A model generated the notes under the pieces. It saw nothing but the letters and a program-made list of their open reading frames with translations, did no database searches and was not told where the DNA came from. Position numbers and translations under genes: made by a program. Positions 34,389 to 43,559 of a stretch of DNA of 58,639 bases are shown in pieces. Source of the stretch: JBMNSK01 sp050945155 (lineage in GTDB: Bacteria > Actinomycetota > Coriobacteriia > Coriobacteriales > Eggerthellaceae); NCBI GenBank assembly GCA_050945155.1, contig JBMNSK010000005.1, positions 1 through 58,639 of the forward strand, in the 5' to 3' direction. Numbering within the stretch: position 1 is the first letter of the stretch; each line of letters starts with the position of its first letter.

Positions 34389-35975
34389 CTATTCTTCAAC
34401 GGCCGGAGCCGGTTCTAAAGCATCATCCATATAGTGGTCGAACTCGCTTAAAACCTCTTCGTCGGGTTCCTTGGTCAACTTGGACACAATAAAGATTGCA
34501 GCAAGAGACAAGACGAATGCCGGCAAAAGTTCGTAGACACTAAAGATGCCACCGAGCGGGGCAATGAAATTATGCCAAATAATCACAAATGCAGTGCCGG
34601 TAATCATACCTGCAAGTGCTCCATATTTATTGCACCTGCGCCAGTAGAGCGAGCATAAGGTAAGCGGGCCAAAGGAAGCTCCAAGGCCTGCCCATGCATA
34701 GGACACTACTCCGAAAATGGAAGAGTTTTCATCATAGGCAATGAGTATGCCAAAGAGGAAAACAACAACCAGGGTAATACGAGCCACAATCATAACCTGA
34801 CGATCACTTGCATCTCGCTTGAGCACTCCGCGATAGATGTTTTCCGCCACGGATGAACCAGCAATCAGGAGGTAGGACGAAGATGATGACATCGATGCAG
34901 CAAAGATGCCAGATACAACCACGCCACAAATAAAGGGAGGAAGGATCATCTGGGCAAGCACGATAAAGATATTCTCTGCCGCAGCTTGCGTCCCAAACTG
35001 GGTCGGAATCACTGCCCTGCCTACCAAACCGATGCAAATACCGCAGGCAAGCGAGACAACGCACCAGACAACAGCAATAACACGTGATTTCTTTACTTCT
35101 TCAGCACTCCGAATACCTAAGAAGCGTACGAGGACCTGTGGCATACCGAAGTAGCCAAGACCCCAGGCCATCATGGAAACTATCGATATGATTCCGTAGT
35201 CGGCAGCCTCGCCAAACTGCGGGACGCCGTTTTCTACTATCTGTTTGCCCGCTTCATCGACTACCGGAACCGCTATCTCGGTACCGCTTAGGAATCCGGG
35301 TATTGATTGGAGGAATGCAACGGTATTTTCAATACCACCTGCCCAAGCTACCGAACCGATGAAAACAACAGCCAAGGCAAAAAACATCAGGACGCCCTGA
35401 ATAAAGTCGGTGGTAACAACAGAAAGGTAGCCACCAACAAGCGTATAAAGAAAGACGATGATGGCTCCAAGTGCCATCATGGTTGCATAGTCAAGTCCGA
35501 AAAGCGTTGAGAAAAGCTTGCCGCAGGTTACAAAGCAGCTTCCTACATAGACGCAGAAGAAAACCATGATGATAAGCGCGGCGACAGTTGAAACAATATT
35601 TTTACTGTCATGAAAGCGGTTGCTGTAAAACTCAGGAATGGTAATGGAATCGCCTGCGACAACGGAATACTTACGCAAACGCTTCGCAACGAGTTTCCAG
35701 TTTAAGTAGGTACCGATTGCAAGGCCAATACCGGTCCACATTGCATCCGATGCACCAGTAAAGTAGGCAACTCCGGGAAGACCCATCAAAAGCCAGCCCG
35801 ACATGTCGGAAGCTTCGGCAGATAGTGCGGTAAGCCACGGTCCTACAGCACGGCCTCCAATAAAGTACTCCGAAGTTGACGAATTGCTGCGCTTTGCATA
35901 AACGAAGCCCACCGTCAGTACCACAATAAAGTAGATGAGCATTGCGAGCACAACAAGAAAGTCGCCCTGAATCAT
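34389..35975 (-). CDS. putP: Sodium/proline symporter PutP
   Basis: PutP takes up proline with Na+. The 528-residue protein is a member of the SSS family with about 13 predicted membrane helices. Family signatures are FIGGRAVGPWLTALSAEASDMSG and WAGLGASFGPL, with the Na+-site serines. The ATG at 35975 is chosen (GAGG nine bases upstream); a GTG five codons earlier is the alternative. It faces away from the aspartate aminotransferase. Proline use fits with proC and the arginine deiminase locus in this window, though substrate specificity within SSS proteins is an inference. Confidence 0.9.
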   Translation of the reverse strand: MIQGDFLVVLAMLIYFIVVLTVGFVYAKRSNSSTSEYFIGGRAVGPWLTALSAEASDMSGWLLMGLPGVAYFTGASDAMWTGIGLAIGTYLNWKLVAKRLRKYSVVAGDSITIPEFYSNRFHDSKNIVSTVAALIIMVFFCVYVGSCFVTCGKLFSTLFGLDYATMMALGAIIVFLYTLVGGYLSVVTTDFIQGVLMFFALAVVFIGSVAWAGGIENTVAFLQSIPGFLSGTEIAVPVVDEAGKQIVENGVPQFGEAADYGIISIVSMMAWGLGYFGMPQVLVRFLGIRSAEEVKKSRVIAVVWCVVSLACGICIGLVGRAVIPTQFGTQAAAENIFIVLAQMILPPFICGVVVSGIFAASMSSSSSYLLIAGSSVAENIYRGVLKRDASDRQVMIVARITLVVVFLFGILIAYDENSSIFGVVSYAWAGLGASFGPLTLCSLYWRRCNKYGALAGMITGTAFVIIWHNFIAPLGGIFSVYELLPAFVLSLAAIFIVSKLTKEPDEEVLSEFDHYMDDALEPAPAVEE

Positions 35976-36164
35976 ATATACATCCCTCACTTGCCTATCA
36001 ACAACGGATGAGGATTATACTGCAACAGAGCGCTAAACTGCGCACTTATCTGGCAGACGTATGGAATACATCGAAGTCGGGGCGACGTTTGCCCATCGTA
36101 AGTTAAAGAGACGTACTAAGTTGGTAGAATAATTGGCATAGAGAGGCGATAGAGAAAGGCCATT

Positions 36165-37445
36165 ATGTTTGCTTCGCTTAATCACCAGGAACTAACAGAC
36201 CTAGAAGCTGAACTGAAAGATGAATACGCACAGTTCAAAGCTCGCGACCTCAAGCTTAATATGGCGCGAGGAAAGCCGAGCCAGGCACAGCTTGACCTAA
36301 GCGTCGAGATGCTGTCATTGGTTACCGATGCTTGTGACTGCTTCTCTGAAGACGGTACTGATTGCCGCAACTACGGCGTACTGGATGGTCTTCCTGAAGC
36401 GAAGCGTCTCATGGCTGTCATGCTTGACGATGAGCCAGACCACGTCATTGTAGGCGGAAGCTCAAGCCTTACTCTAATCTATAACACGCTTTCACGTTTT
36501 ATGTCTTTTGGCAGCCTTGGCACAAAACCCTGGGCACAGATAAGAAACCGCAAGTGGCTCTGCCCGGTCCCTGGTTATGACCGCCATTTTGCCATCACTG
36601 AAACTTTTGGTTTCGAAATGATTCCGGTGCCATCCGATGAGCACGGCCCCAACATGGACATTGTCGAAGAGCTGGTAAGAAACGATTCGGATATCAAGGG
36701 CATCTGGTGCGTACCAAAGTATTCGAATCCAACCGGTGCGGTGTATTCAAACGATGTCGTCCTGCGTCTTGCCGCCATGGAATGCGCTGCTCCCGATTTC
36801 AAGATTTTTTGGGACAACGCATATGGTGTCCACCATCTCTACGGCGACCACGAAGTTCACCGTCTTCTTGATATCGGTGCGGCATGCCGTAAGACAGGTA
36901 ACGAAAATCGCTATATTAAGTTTGCCTCAACGTCTAAGGTGACCTTCCCCGGAGCAGGTGTTTCTGCCCTTGCGTCTTCGCCGGAAAACCTTGACGAAAT
37001 TAGGAAATACATGGGCGTTGCGACCATCGGATACGACAAGATTAACCAGCTGCGCCATGTCCGCTTCCTGCAAGACGCCGAAGGCCTTGCTGCGCACATG
37101 AAAAAGCAAGCTGAAATTATTCGTCCAAAGTTCGACCTTGTTGAAGAAAAGCTGGAAGCTGGTCTTTCAAACGTTGGATCTTGCTCCTGGACTCATCCTG
37201 ACGGGGGTTACTTCATATCCTTTAACGCCCCAGAAGGAACAGCACGTCGTATTGTCAATCTTGCAAAAGAAGCCGGCGTAACCATGACCGGACCAGGTGC
37301 TACCTGGCCTTACAAGCAGGACCCTTATGATTCAAACATCAGAATAGCCCCTACCCTGCCGCCACTTGAAGAGCTTAATGAAGCACTTGATGTCTTTGTC
37401 TGCTGCGTCAAACTTGCTTTTGTCGAAAAGCTCTTAAGCGTTTAA
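36165..37445 (+). CDS. Aspartate aminotransferase, subgroup Ic-like
   Basis: This is a 426-residue PLP-dependent fold-type I aminotransferase. It matches the family of the short-branch actinobacterial aspartate aminotransferases (PF12897 type): NMARGKPSQAQLDL near the N terminus, VGGSSSLTLIYN, the WDNAYGVHHLY segment contributing the PLP-pyridine Asp217, and the Schiff-base Lys258 in FASTSKVTFPGAGVS. Predicted reaction: aspartate + 2-oxoglutarate to oxaloacetate + glutamate. AAAGG precedes the ATG. It reads divergently from putP with 189 bases between, containing a plus-strand TAGAAT near 36127. Confidence 0.88.
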   Translation: MFASLNHQELTDLEAELKDEYAQFKARDLKLNMARGKPSQAQLDLSVEMLSLVTDACDCFSEDGTDCRNYGVLDGLPEAKRLMAVMLDDEPDHVIVGGSSSLTLIYNTLSRFMSFGSLGTKPWAQIRNRKWLCPVPGYDRHFAITETFGFEMIPVPSDEHGPNMDIVEELVRNDSDIKGIWCVPKYSNPTGAVYSNDVVLRLAAMECAAPDFKIFWDNAYGVHHLYGDHEVHRLLDIGAACRKTGNENRYIKFASTSKVTFPGAGVSALASSPENLDEIRKYMGVATIGYDKINQLRHVRFLQDAEGLAAHMKKQAEIIRPKFDLVEEKLEAGLSNVGSCSWTHPDGGYFISFNAPEGTARRIVNLAKEAGVTMTGPGATWPYKQDPYDSNIRIAPTLPPLEELNEALDVFVCCVKLAFVEKLLSV

Positions 37446-37521
37446 GACAAAACTCAGGAACAGGTGTCTTACCGAGCGCCTTGCGTTGAGCACGTATAAC
37501 CGTCGGGTAGATTATTAAGCC

Positions 37522-39714
37522 CTAGGTCCAGAACTGGACGGACTCAACGATGTTTTGGTATGCCCACGGATAGGCGTCTGACCACCAACCTGTTTCCGGT
37601 ATGAAGCAAATCAAAGCACTGTAGATTACGGTAAGCGTGACAAGGGTAAGCAAAACCTTTGTCAGAATTTCTTTGGATGTACTGCCCTCTTCAAGGTTCT
37701 CGTTCACGATAAATATGAGCAAGACTGCTGCCGCTAAGAACATAAAGCTGAAATCTGCATAGTAGCGCTGCAGAATGCCCGCCATTTCCGCATCCAACAG
37801 AGCAACCAAAATACCGGTTGCAATGAGCACAACAATAACGCCCATGATGGTTTTTGTTGAGCGCTGGCGAATGCGGAGGCGCAGAATTCGATGAGCAAAC
37901 GGAAGCACCCAAAGAATCGGTAAGCAGGCAAAGATGCCGCCGAAGGTAACTTCTTTAATAGTCTGGCCCATATATGTCGTCTCAAAGGTAGCCGGCTGAA
38001 TGAAGGGGAAGAAGCCAGTTACCGTAGGAGGCTGGAGGAAGTAGGAGAAAAATGCCGGTGCAAGGCGTCCTATATTCCAGCCACGCTTTGTCATATCGTT
38101 TACGGTCAAGTTGTAGTTTGCGCCGAAGTCGGTAAATGAACCGAAGCGTGCGTAGTTATAGCCCATGAGCGCTGCCGCCACGACAAAGTAAGGCGCAATA
38201 AGACAGATAAATTCCTTGCGCCCCTCTGGTGTAAAGAGGTGCCGCTTCGTAATAAAACTGCGCCAAAAGAGTGGGAATGCTAAAAACGATAAGACGACAA
38301 GTTGAGGACGGCACCCAACGACAAGCGCCATACAAAGCGATCCGAAAAGATAGTTCCACTGGGGTTTTTCCGCCATACGCCCGCGCATCCAGAAATAGAG
38401 TCCCCAAACAGAAAACGCAAGGCCGCACATGATAGGAAGCGAGTAGAAGGTCGGGAATTTTAGGAGGTAGAGAATGCCGCAAGCAAACACAAGCGGAATC
38501 TGCAACAGCAGGTAGAGTCCGAGGCTTACCTTTCTAAAGTGATAGCGCGCAAACCTATCGAGTAATGCTGAACACCCAAGAATAAAGGCAATTGCTGCAA
38601 AGAGCACGCCGAGTGCTGTGGGGAAACTCGCTCCAGTTAGCAAATAGAACGGCAGATAGAAAATAAGGACGGGTACTACCCCGAAGTAGACATAGTAGTG
38701 CCCCTCATAGTAGGCCACATCAAAGAGGTATGGCTCCCCTGTTTGCTTCTGCAGCTCATCACGGGCTCCTTTGTCATAGGGGTCATCCATATCCTGGAGC
38801 CACTGCGGAGGCTCTTCTTCAAGATAGGCCTTCCCCTGTGCTAAAGACTCAGCAAGCTCCGCATACTGTTGCGCATTATCGCCACCTGCGGCATAGGTAT
38901 TGACAATGCTTGTCCCATCCCAAGATCCGCTATTGTAGGAACTTGTTGCGATGCCCACCAGGTTCGTTCCCATGAAAAGGAAGGCAGAAATGAGGTAAAC
39001 CTCGAGCACGACCGTTGCAATAATAACCGCCTTCGACTTACGAGGATTACCAACGATGCTAATTTGGTAGAGCCTTGACTTTGGCCTAAAGGCAAAAATG
39101 AGAAGCAGAATTCCCGTAGTCACCAAAAAGCGCGGCATATTGAAGTCAAAGGGATGGTGCGCATTAATTTTTACGTCATTAAGTCGGATAGGATAGCTAA
39201 TATCTTCCCCGGTAATATCAATACGTAAAACATCGACATAGCCTGACGTATTCAAGTTAATGTACTCGCTTTGCGTGCAGCTCGTCGATACATTCACCTC
39301 GGGAACACCTTCGGTGTATTCTGTGTCATCAAAAAAGGTCTTATGCGCCTCGTCAGTGAAGTTAATCTTGAGTGTAAGTTCCTGGGCTGCTTGACCATCA
39401 TCAAAATCAAGCTGGATATTATGCACTTCGGCATTCAAGTTGCTAAATTCAATCGTGTGATTTACCTCAGTGACTTCGTAGTACGTATTGCCAGTATCTG
39501 GATCAGTATCAGAAGCAAGCTGAAGTTTGTCATCAAGATTAATGGTGTTATAGCCCGCAGAGGTAAAGAAATTGATATTGAAGAGAAAGACCTCAAGCGC
39601 CAAAGCAATCAGAATGATAATTCCGATACTTTTCGCAAAATGGCGAACTACCGCACCATGCTTGCGCATAAAGGTCCGATACGCATATGTGAAATTGTGC
39701 TTAATACTAGGCAT
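37522..39714 (-). CDS. Large polytopic membrane protein of unknown function
   Basis: I do not recognise a named family. The protein (730 residues from the ATG at 39714) has a short basic cytoplasmic start and a membrane helix about 27-50. An extracytoplasmic domain of about 130 residues follows, rich in beta-type alternation and NxT/S sites, then about eleven further helices. A loop containing YYEGHYYVYFGVVPV leads into a helix; such H-Y/F loops occur in GT-C type membrane glycosyltransferases, so a role in polyprenyl-phosphate-sugar dependent glycosylation is possible but unproven. No Shine-Dalgarno is visible; TATAAT lies 11 bases upstream of the ATG. A TTG start seven codons earlier is the alternative. 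It converges with the aminotransferase. Confidence 0.7.
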   Translation of the reverse strand: MPSIKHNFTYAYRTFMRKHGAVVRHFAKSIGIIILIALALEVFLFNINFFTSAGYNTINLDDKLQLASDTDPDTGNTYYEVTEVNHTIEFSNLNAEVHNIQLDFDDGQAAQELTLKINFTDEAHKTFFDDTEYTEGVPEVNVSTSCTQSEYINLNTSGYVDVLRIDITGEDISYPIRLNDVKINAHHPFDFNMPRFLVTTGILLLIFAFRPKSRLYQISIVGNPRKSKAVIIATVVLEVYLISAFLFMGTNLVGIATSSYNSGSWDGTSIVNTYAAGGDNAQQYAELAESLAQGKAYLEEEPPQWLQDMDDPYDKGARDELQKQTGEPYLFDVAYYEGHYYVYFGVVPVLIFYLPFYLLTGASFPTALGVLFAAIAFILGCSALLDRFARYHFRKVSLGLYLLLQIPLVFACGILYLLKFPTFYSLPIMCGLAFSVWGLYFWMRGRMAEKPQWNYLFGSLCMALVVGCRPQLVVLSFLAFPLFWRSFITKRHLFTPEGRKEFICLIAPYFVVAAALMGYNYARFGSFTDFGANYNLTVNDMTKRGWNIGRLAPAFFSYFLQPPTVTGFFPFIQPATFETTYMGQTIKEVTFGGIFACLPILWVLPFAHRILRLRIRQRSTKTIMGVIVVLIATGILVALLDAEMAGILQRYYADFSFMFLAAAVLLIFIVNENLEEGSTSKEILTKVLLTLVTLTVIYSALICFIPETGWWSDAYPWAYQNIVESVQFWT

Positions 39715-39731
39715 AACGCATAAAATTATAC

Positions 39732-39762
39732 GCAAAAGCTCCCCGTTTTTAGCGGGGAGCTT
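39732..39762 (-). terminator. Terminator-like hairpin after adk
   Basis: On the minus strand AAGCTCCCCG and CGGGGAGCTT form a perfect 10-bp stem with a CTAAAAA loop, followed by TTTTGCG. It ends the rplB-secY-adk transcript about 190 bases after the adk stop and lies immediately before the membrane-protein gene. The T tract is short. Confidence 0.7.
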
Positions 39763-39953
39763 AGGTCATACATAAAACTTAAGGCATAATGCAGGCTTTG
39801 ATTGATCCCACAGGGGCTCATCTGCATGCTACAGAAGAATTGCGCAGAAGTTTTTGGCACATGTCACCAGCCTTGAGATAATTTGCCTTTACCAACACAG
39901 CCTGGCCTTATGCGCAATCTAAAAGAGATAAACATCTACCTCTTAGAACGTAA

Positions 39954-40580
39954 CTACAGACCCAGTGCCTGCTTAACGTCAGCATAGACGGCGTCAGGGT
40001 CGCGGTCGCCATCGATGGTGACGAGCAGTTCGCTTCCGCGATAGTAATCAATAAGCGGAGCGGTTGAACGCTCGTATACCTCGAGACGATTACGTACGGT
40101 CTCCTCGTTATCGTCGTCGCGCTGATACATCTCGCCGCCACATTGTGGGCACTTTTCATCAGCAACGCTGCCGATATAACCGCAGTCGCGGCACATACGG
40201 CGAGAAGTAAGACGATTAACAATTACTTCAAAGTCAACGTCGATAAGCAAAGCAGCATCAAGCGGTCTGTTCATCTTATTCAGGCCAGCATCGAGGGCAA
40301 CTGCTTGTGCAGACGTGCGGGGGAAACCGTCGAGAATGAAGCCCTTTTCAGTATCGGGTTCCTGCAGGCGCTCGGTTACCAGACCGATGATGACATCATC
40401 GGGAACCAAATCGCCAGCGTCCATATAACCCTTCGCCTTCTTACCCAAAGGCGTTCCTGCCTTTACGGCAGCACGGAGCATATCGCCGGTAGAGATGTGT
40501 GGAGTACCAAACTCCTCAACGAGTTTGGCAGCCTGGGTACCTTTGCCCGCGCCTGGTGCTCCCAGCAACACAATGTTCAT
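39954..40580 (-). CDS. adk: Adenylate kinase Adk
   Basis: Adk interconverts ATP, AMP and ADP. The 208-residue protein has the P-loop GAPGAGKGT (7-15), the AMP-binding STGDMLRAAV and DGFPRT motifs, and a LID domain with four cysteines (130, 133, 144, 147), indicating the zinc-binding type usual in Gram-positives. It follows secY after 31 bases and is the last gene before the hairpin at 39732-39762. AAAGGA lies before the ATG. map and infA, the usual next genes, are absent. Confidence 0.98.
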   Translation of the reverse strand: MNIVLLGAPGAGKGTQAAKLVEEFGTPHISTGDMLRAAVKAGTPLGKKAKGYMDAGDLVPDDVIIGLVTERLQEPDTEKGFILDGFPRTSAQAVALDAGLNKMNRPLDAALLIDVDFEVIVNRLTSRRMCRDCGYIGSVADEKCPQCGGEMYQRDDDNEETVRNRLEVYERSTAPLIDYYRGSELLVTIDGDRDPDAVYADVKQALGL

Positions 40581-40611
40581 TTTGAATCCTTTCGTCTCAC
40601 AGCAGGTTTTC

Positions 40612-41892
40612 TTATCTGAAGAACCCGTTGTAGTTGTGCATCTTAAGCTGGCTCTCCACCTTAGTCATGGTGTCAAGTGCAACACCAATCATAATCAGAA
40701 TGGAGGTGCCGCCGAATGCCTGAATCAGTTGGTTGTTCGTAAAGAAGAACAAAATCGACGGGACTACTGCAATTGCTGCAATAAAGAGGCCGCCGGGCAA
40801 GGTAACACGACGCAAAACGTTTCGAATATACGTCGCCGTTGCCTGGCCAGGACGAACACCCGGAATAAACCCACCCTGTTTGCGGAGGTTGTCCGCCGTC
40901 TCATCGGGATTAAAGACCATAGACGTATAGAAGTACGCAAAGAATACGATGAGCAGCAAGGTAAGCAACCAGTTAGCCCAACCGGTAGATACATAGTCAG
41001 CAAACGCGGTCAACCAATCAACGTTTAAAAGCGCAGCAAGCTGAGCCGGGAAGTAGATGATTGCACTCGCAAAGATGATGGGAATAACGCCAGCAGCATT
41101 TACCTTCAAGGGGATGTAGGTAGACTGGCCGCCCATGATTCTTCTTCCCTGAACACGGCGAGCATAGTTGACGGGGATTCTGCGCTGTGCGCGCTCAATC
41201 CAAATAATGAGCGGGATACATGCAAGAACGACCAAAATGATGAGGATGGTAATTGCAAGACCCATGCCAAAGTCCGCCGTAAGGTTGATTGAAGAGAAAA
41301 TCGCGCTCGGCACACGAGACACAATGCTGATGAAGATGATAAGTGACATACCATTACCAACACCGCGCTGAGTAATGAGTTCGCCCATCCACATGATGAT
41401 TGCGGTACCGACAACAAGCGTGAACACGACAACGATGTCGGTCAAAATCTCGGGTACCTGGTCACTGAAGACCACGCCATAAGCGCTGGACTTAAATAAG
41501 AGTAAGTAACCGATAGCGTTGATAAGACCAAGACCCAAAGTCATATAGCGGGTGACCTGGGTAATCTTACGCCTGCCGCTTTCGCCTTCTTTAGCCCATC
41601 TTCCGACAGCAGGAATAACGCCCTGCATAAGCTGCATGATGATTGATGCAGTGATGTAGGGCATGATGCCGAGAGAGAGCACTGAGAAGTTGGAAAGCGC
41701 ACCACCGGAGAAGAGGTCAAGCATGGTCATGGACATGCCGGAATCCTGGAACGAGGTAGCGAACTCATGGAACGGAATACCCGGTACCGGGATATAAGCT
41801 CCCAGACGGTACAGAGCAAGAATCGCAAGCGTGAAGAAGATCTTCTTTCGCAGCTCCGGAACTTTAAATGCATGTAACAGGGAGCTTAGCAA
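40612..41892 (-). CDS. secY: Preprotein translocase subunit SecY
   Basis: SecY is the channel of the Sec translocon. It has 426 residues and ten membrane helices. It begins MLSSLLHAFKVPELRKK, has the plug region after helix 1, and cytoplasmic loops GRRKITQVTRYMT and RRVQGRRIMGGQSTYIPLK. The only reasonable start is a TTG at 41892, overlapping the last codons and stop of rplO; AAGG lies upstream inside rplO. A UUG start here would tie SecY output to L15 translation. Confidence 0.97.
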   Translation of the reverse strand: MLSSLLHAFKVPELRKKIFFTLAILALYRLGAYIPVPGIPFHEFATSFQDSGMSMTMLDLFSGGALSNFSVLSLGIMPYITASIIMQLMQGVIPAVGRWAKEGESGRRKITQVTRYMTLGLGLINAIGYLLLFKSSAYGVVFSDQVPEILTDIVVVFTLVVGTAIIMWMGELITQRGVGNGMSLIIFISIVSRVPSAIFSSINLTADFGMGLAITILIILVVLACIPLIIWIERAQRRIPVNYARRVQGRRIMGGQSTYIPLKVNAAGVIPIIFASAIIYFPAQLAALLNVDWLTAFADYVSTGWANWLLTLLLIVFFAYFYTSMVFNPDETADNLRKQGGFIPGVRPGQATATYIRNVLRRVTLPGGLFIAAIAVVPSILFFFTNNQLIQAFGGTSILIMIGVALDTMTKVESQLKMHNYNGFFR

Positions 41893-42335
41893 GGCTCTTC
41901 GACCTTTCCGCCAGCTGCTTCAATCTTTGCTCGAGCTGAAGCAGAAACTTTATCAACTTTAACCGTCAATGCCTTGGTGATTTCGCCGTCGCCAAGAACT
42001 TTTACGAGAGCGTCGTCATGCTTGATGATGCCCTTCGCCTTCAGGCTTGCACCATCAACAACTTCGCCAGCTTCGTACTTGTCCTCAAGACGCTTTACAT
42101 TGACTGGAATATAGGTCGTCTGGTTAATATTCGTAAAACCAGGGAGCTTTGGAAGCCTACGTGCCAGAGGAGTCTGGCCGCCTTCAAAGCCGGCACGCTT
42201 GCCGCCACCGGAACGTGAAAGTTGACCGTTCAGGCCACGACCTGCGGTCTTACCCTGACCAGCAGCATGGCCCCTACCAACACGCCTTGGGGCCTTGCGT
42301 GATCCCGGAACGGGCTTTAAGTCCTTTAATTCCAT
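41886..42335 (-). CDS. rplO: 50S ribosomal protein L15
   Basis: The 149-residue protein has the basic glycine-rich N-terminal region (RRVGRGHAAGQGKTAGRG) and GFEGGQTPLARRLPKLPG, both diagnostic for L15. The last bases overlap the TTG start of secY. It follows rpmD after 82 bases, the largest gap within this part of the cluster. Confidence 0.98.
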   Translation of the reverse strand: MELKDLKPVPGSRKAPRRVGRGHAAGQGKTAGRGLNGQLSRSGGGKRAGFEGGQTPLARRLPKLPGFTNINQTTYIPVNVKRLEDKYEAGEVVDGASLKAKGIIKHDDALVKVLGDGEITKALTVKVDKVSASARAKIEAAGGKVEEPC

Positions 42336-42417
42336 TGTTATTAACTCCTTTTCGCTTTAAGAGCCTTAACGACTCTGTTGGCAGCTCGCCGCCAACTAAC
42401 TTCCTTCAGGTTGAATC

Positions 42418-42606
42418 CTAGAGTTCTTCAACCTCTACAAGATGCTTTACCTTAAAAATCATGCCGCGGATAGCTGGATTATCGGGCTGTTCGACGGAAC
42501 GACCGATTTTACCCAAGCCCAAAGCGCGCAGGGTTTTCTCCTGGTCACCTTTGCGGCTGATAACGCTGTGCGTCTGAACGATACGCAGCTTCTTTTCGCT
42601 AGCCAT
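42418..42606 (-). CDS. rpmD: 50S ribosomal protein L30
   Basis: The 62-residue protein reads LRIVQTHSVISRKGDQEKTLRALGLGKIG, the L30 ferredoxin-like fold signature. Its ATG overlaps the rpsE stop (TAATG), a clear sign of coupling. Confidence 0.96.
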   Translation of the reverse strand: MASEKKLRIVQTHSVISRKGDQEKTLRALGLGKIGRSVEQPDNPAIRGMIFKVKHLVEVEEL

Positions 42607-43133
42607 TAGTCGCGCTCCTTTCTGCCATAAATCTGGTCAACGGAGATACCGCGACGCTCTGCTACTTCCTCCGGGCTTTGCATCTGCTTTAAGCCCTCAG
42701 CAGCAGCCTTCACAATGTTCATGGCGTTATTGGTGCCCAAAGACTTGGTCAAAACGTCAGTGACACCTGCAAGTTCCATAACGGCACGAACATGACCGCC
42801 TGCAATTACACCCGTACCAGGGCTAGCAGGCTTAATGAGAACACGGCCTGCGCCGTATTCGCCCAAAATCTCATGAGGCAGAGTCTTTTCGGGAGTAAGA
42901 GGAACCGTGAACATGTTCTTCTTAGCATCCTCGACACCCTTGCGAATGGCAATAGGAACTTCTTGAGACTTACCCATGCCAACACCTACGCGGCCATTGC
43001 CATCGCCGACAACTACCAGAGCCGTCAGGCCGAAGCGACGTCCGCCTTTAACAACCTTGGACACGCGGTTGATATACACCACACGTTCCTCTAACTCAGG
43101 AACGGAAGCGTCGTTTTGCTGTTTGCGAGCCAT
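42606..43133 (-). CDS. rpsE: 30S ribosomal protein S5
   Basis: The 175-residue protein carries the double-stranded RNA-binding domain (ERVVYINRVSKVVKGGRRF) and GKSQEVPIAIRKGVEDAKK. The C-terminal domain has TGVIAGGHVRAVMELAGVTD. Positions known to affect spectinomycin sensitivity lie in the VKGGRRF loop, which is standard here. Confidence 0.98.
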   Translation of the reverse strand: MARKQQNDASVPELEERVVYINRVSKVVKGGRRFGLTALVVVGDGNGRVGVGMGKSQEVPIAIRKGVEDAKKNMFTVPLTPEKTLPHEILGEYGAGRVLIKPASPGTGVIAGGHVRAVMELAGVTDVLTKSLGTNNAMNIVKAAAEGLKQMQSPEEVAERRGISVDQIYGRKERD

Positions 43134-43147
43134 AAACCTTTCCCCTT

Positions 43148-43516
43148 CTAGAACTTGAGTCCCGTTTCACGAGCTGCGTCGGCCAAAGCCTTAACGCGGC
43201 CGTGGTACAGGTAGCCGCCACGGTCGAAAACAACCTCGCTGACACCCGTTTCCTGTGCTTTCTTTCCGATAATTTCACCCAGTGCAGAAGCGCCCTCTAC
43301 GGTGTTGCTCTTCTTGCCGGTAGCCTTGAACTCAGGACCAAGCGTGGAAGCGCCGCAGATAGTTTTCTGTGCTACGTCGTCAATAACCTGGGCGTACATA
43401 TTATTGTTACTGCGCGATACGCAGAGACGAGGACGGGCTGCAGTGCCAGAAATCTTGCCGCGTACACGACGGTGGCGACGAGCCAGACCCGATTGCCTCT
43501 TCCGAAGATTGCTCAT
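43148..43516 (-). CDS. rplR: 50S ribosomal protein L18
   Basis: The 122-residue 5S rRNA-binding protein contains RRHRRVRGKISGTAARPRLCVSRSNNNMYAQVID and the C-terminal FDRGGYLYHGRVKALADAARE. It is followed 14 bases later by rpsE. Confidence 0.98.
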   Translation of the reverse strand: MSNLRKRQSGLARRHRRVRGKISGTAARPRLCVSRSNNNMYAQVIDDVAQKTICGASTLGPEFKATGKKSNTVEGASALGEIIGKKAQETGVSEVVFDRGGYLYHGRVKALADAARETGLKF

Positions 43517-43559
43517 TTAATATCCCTTCAATCTCAAAACAGTGGTAAACCTAGGCGGT

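Noticed and set aside
40495..41028. 177-codon plus-strand frame opposite adk and secY
   Set aside because: Antisense shadow; both adk and secY are complete and conserved on the other strand.
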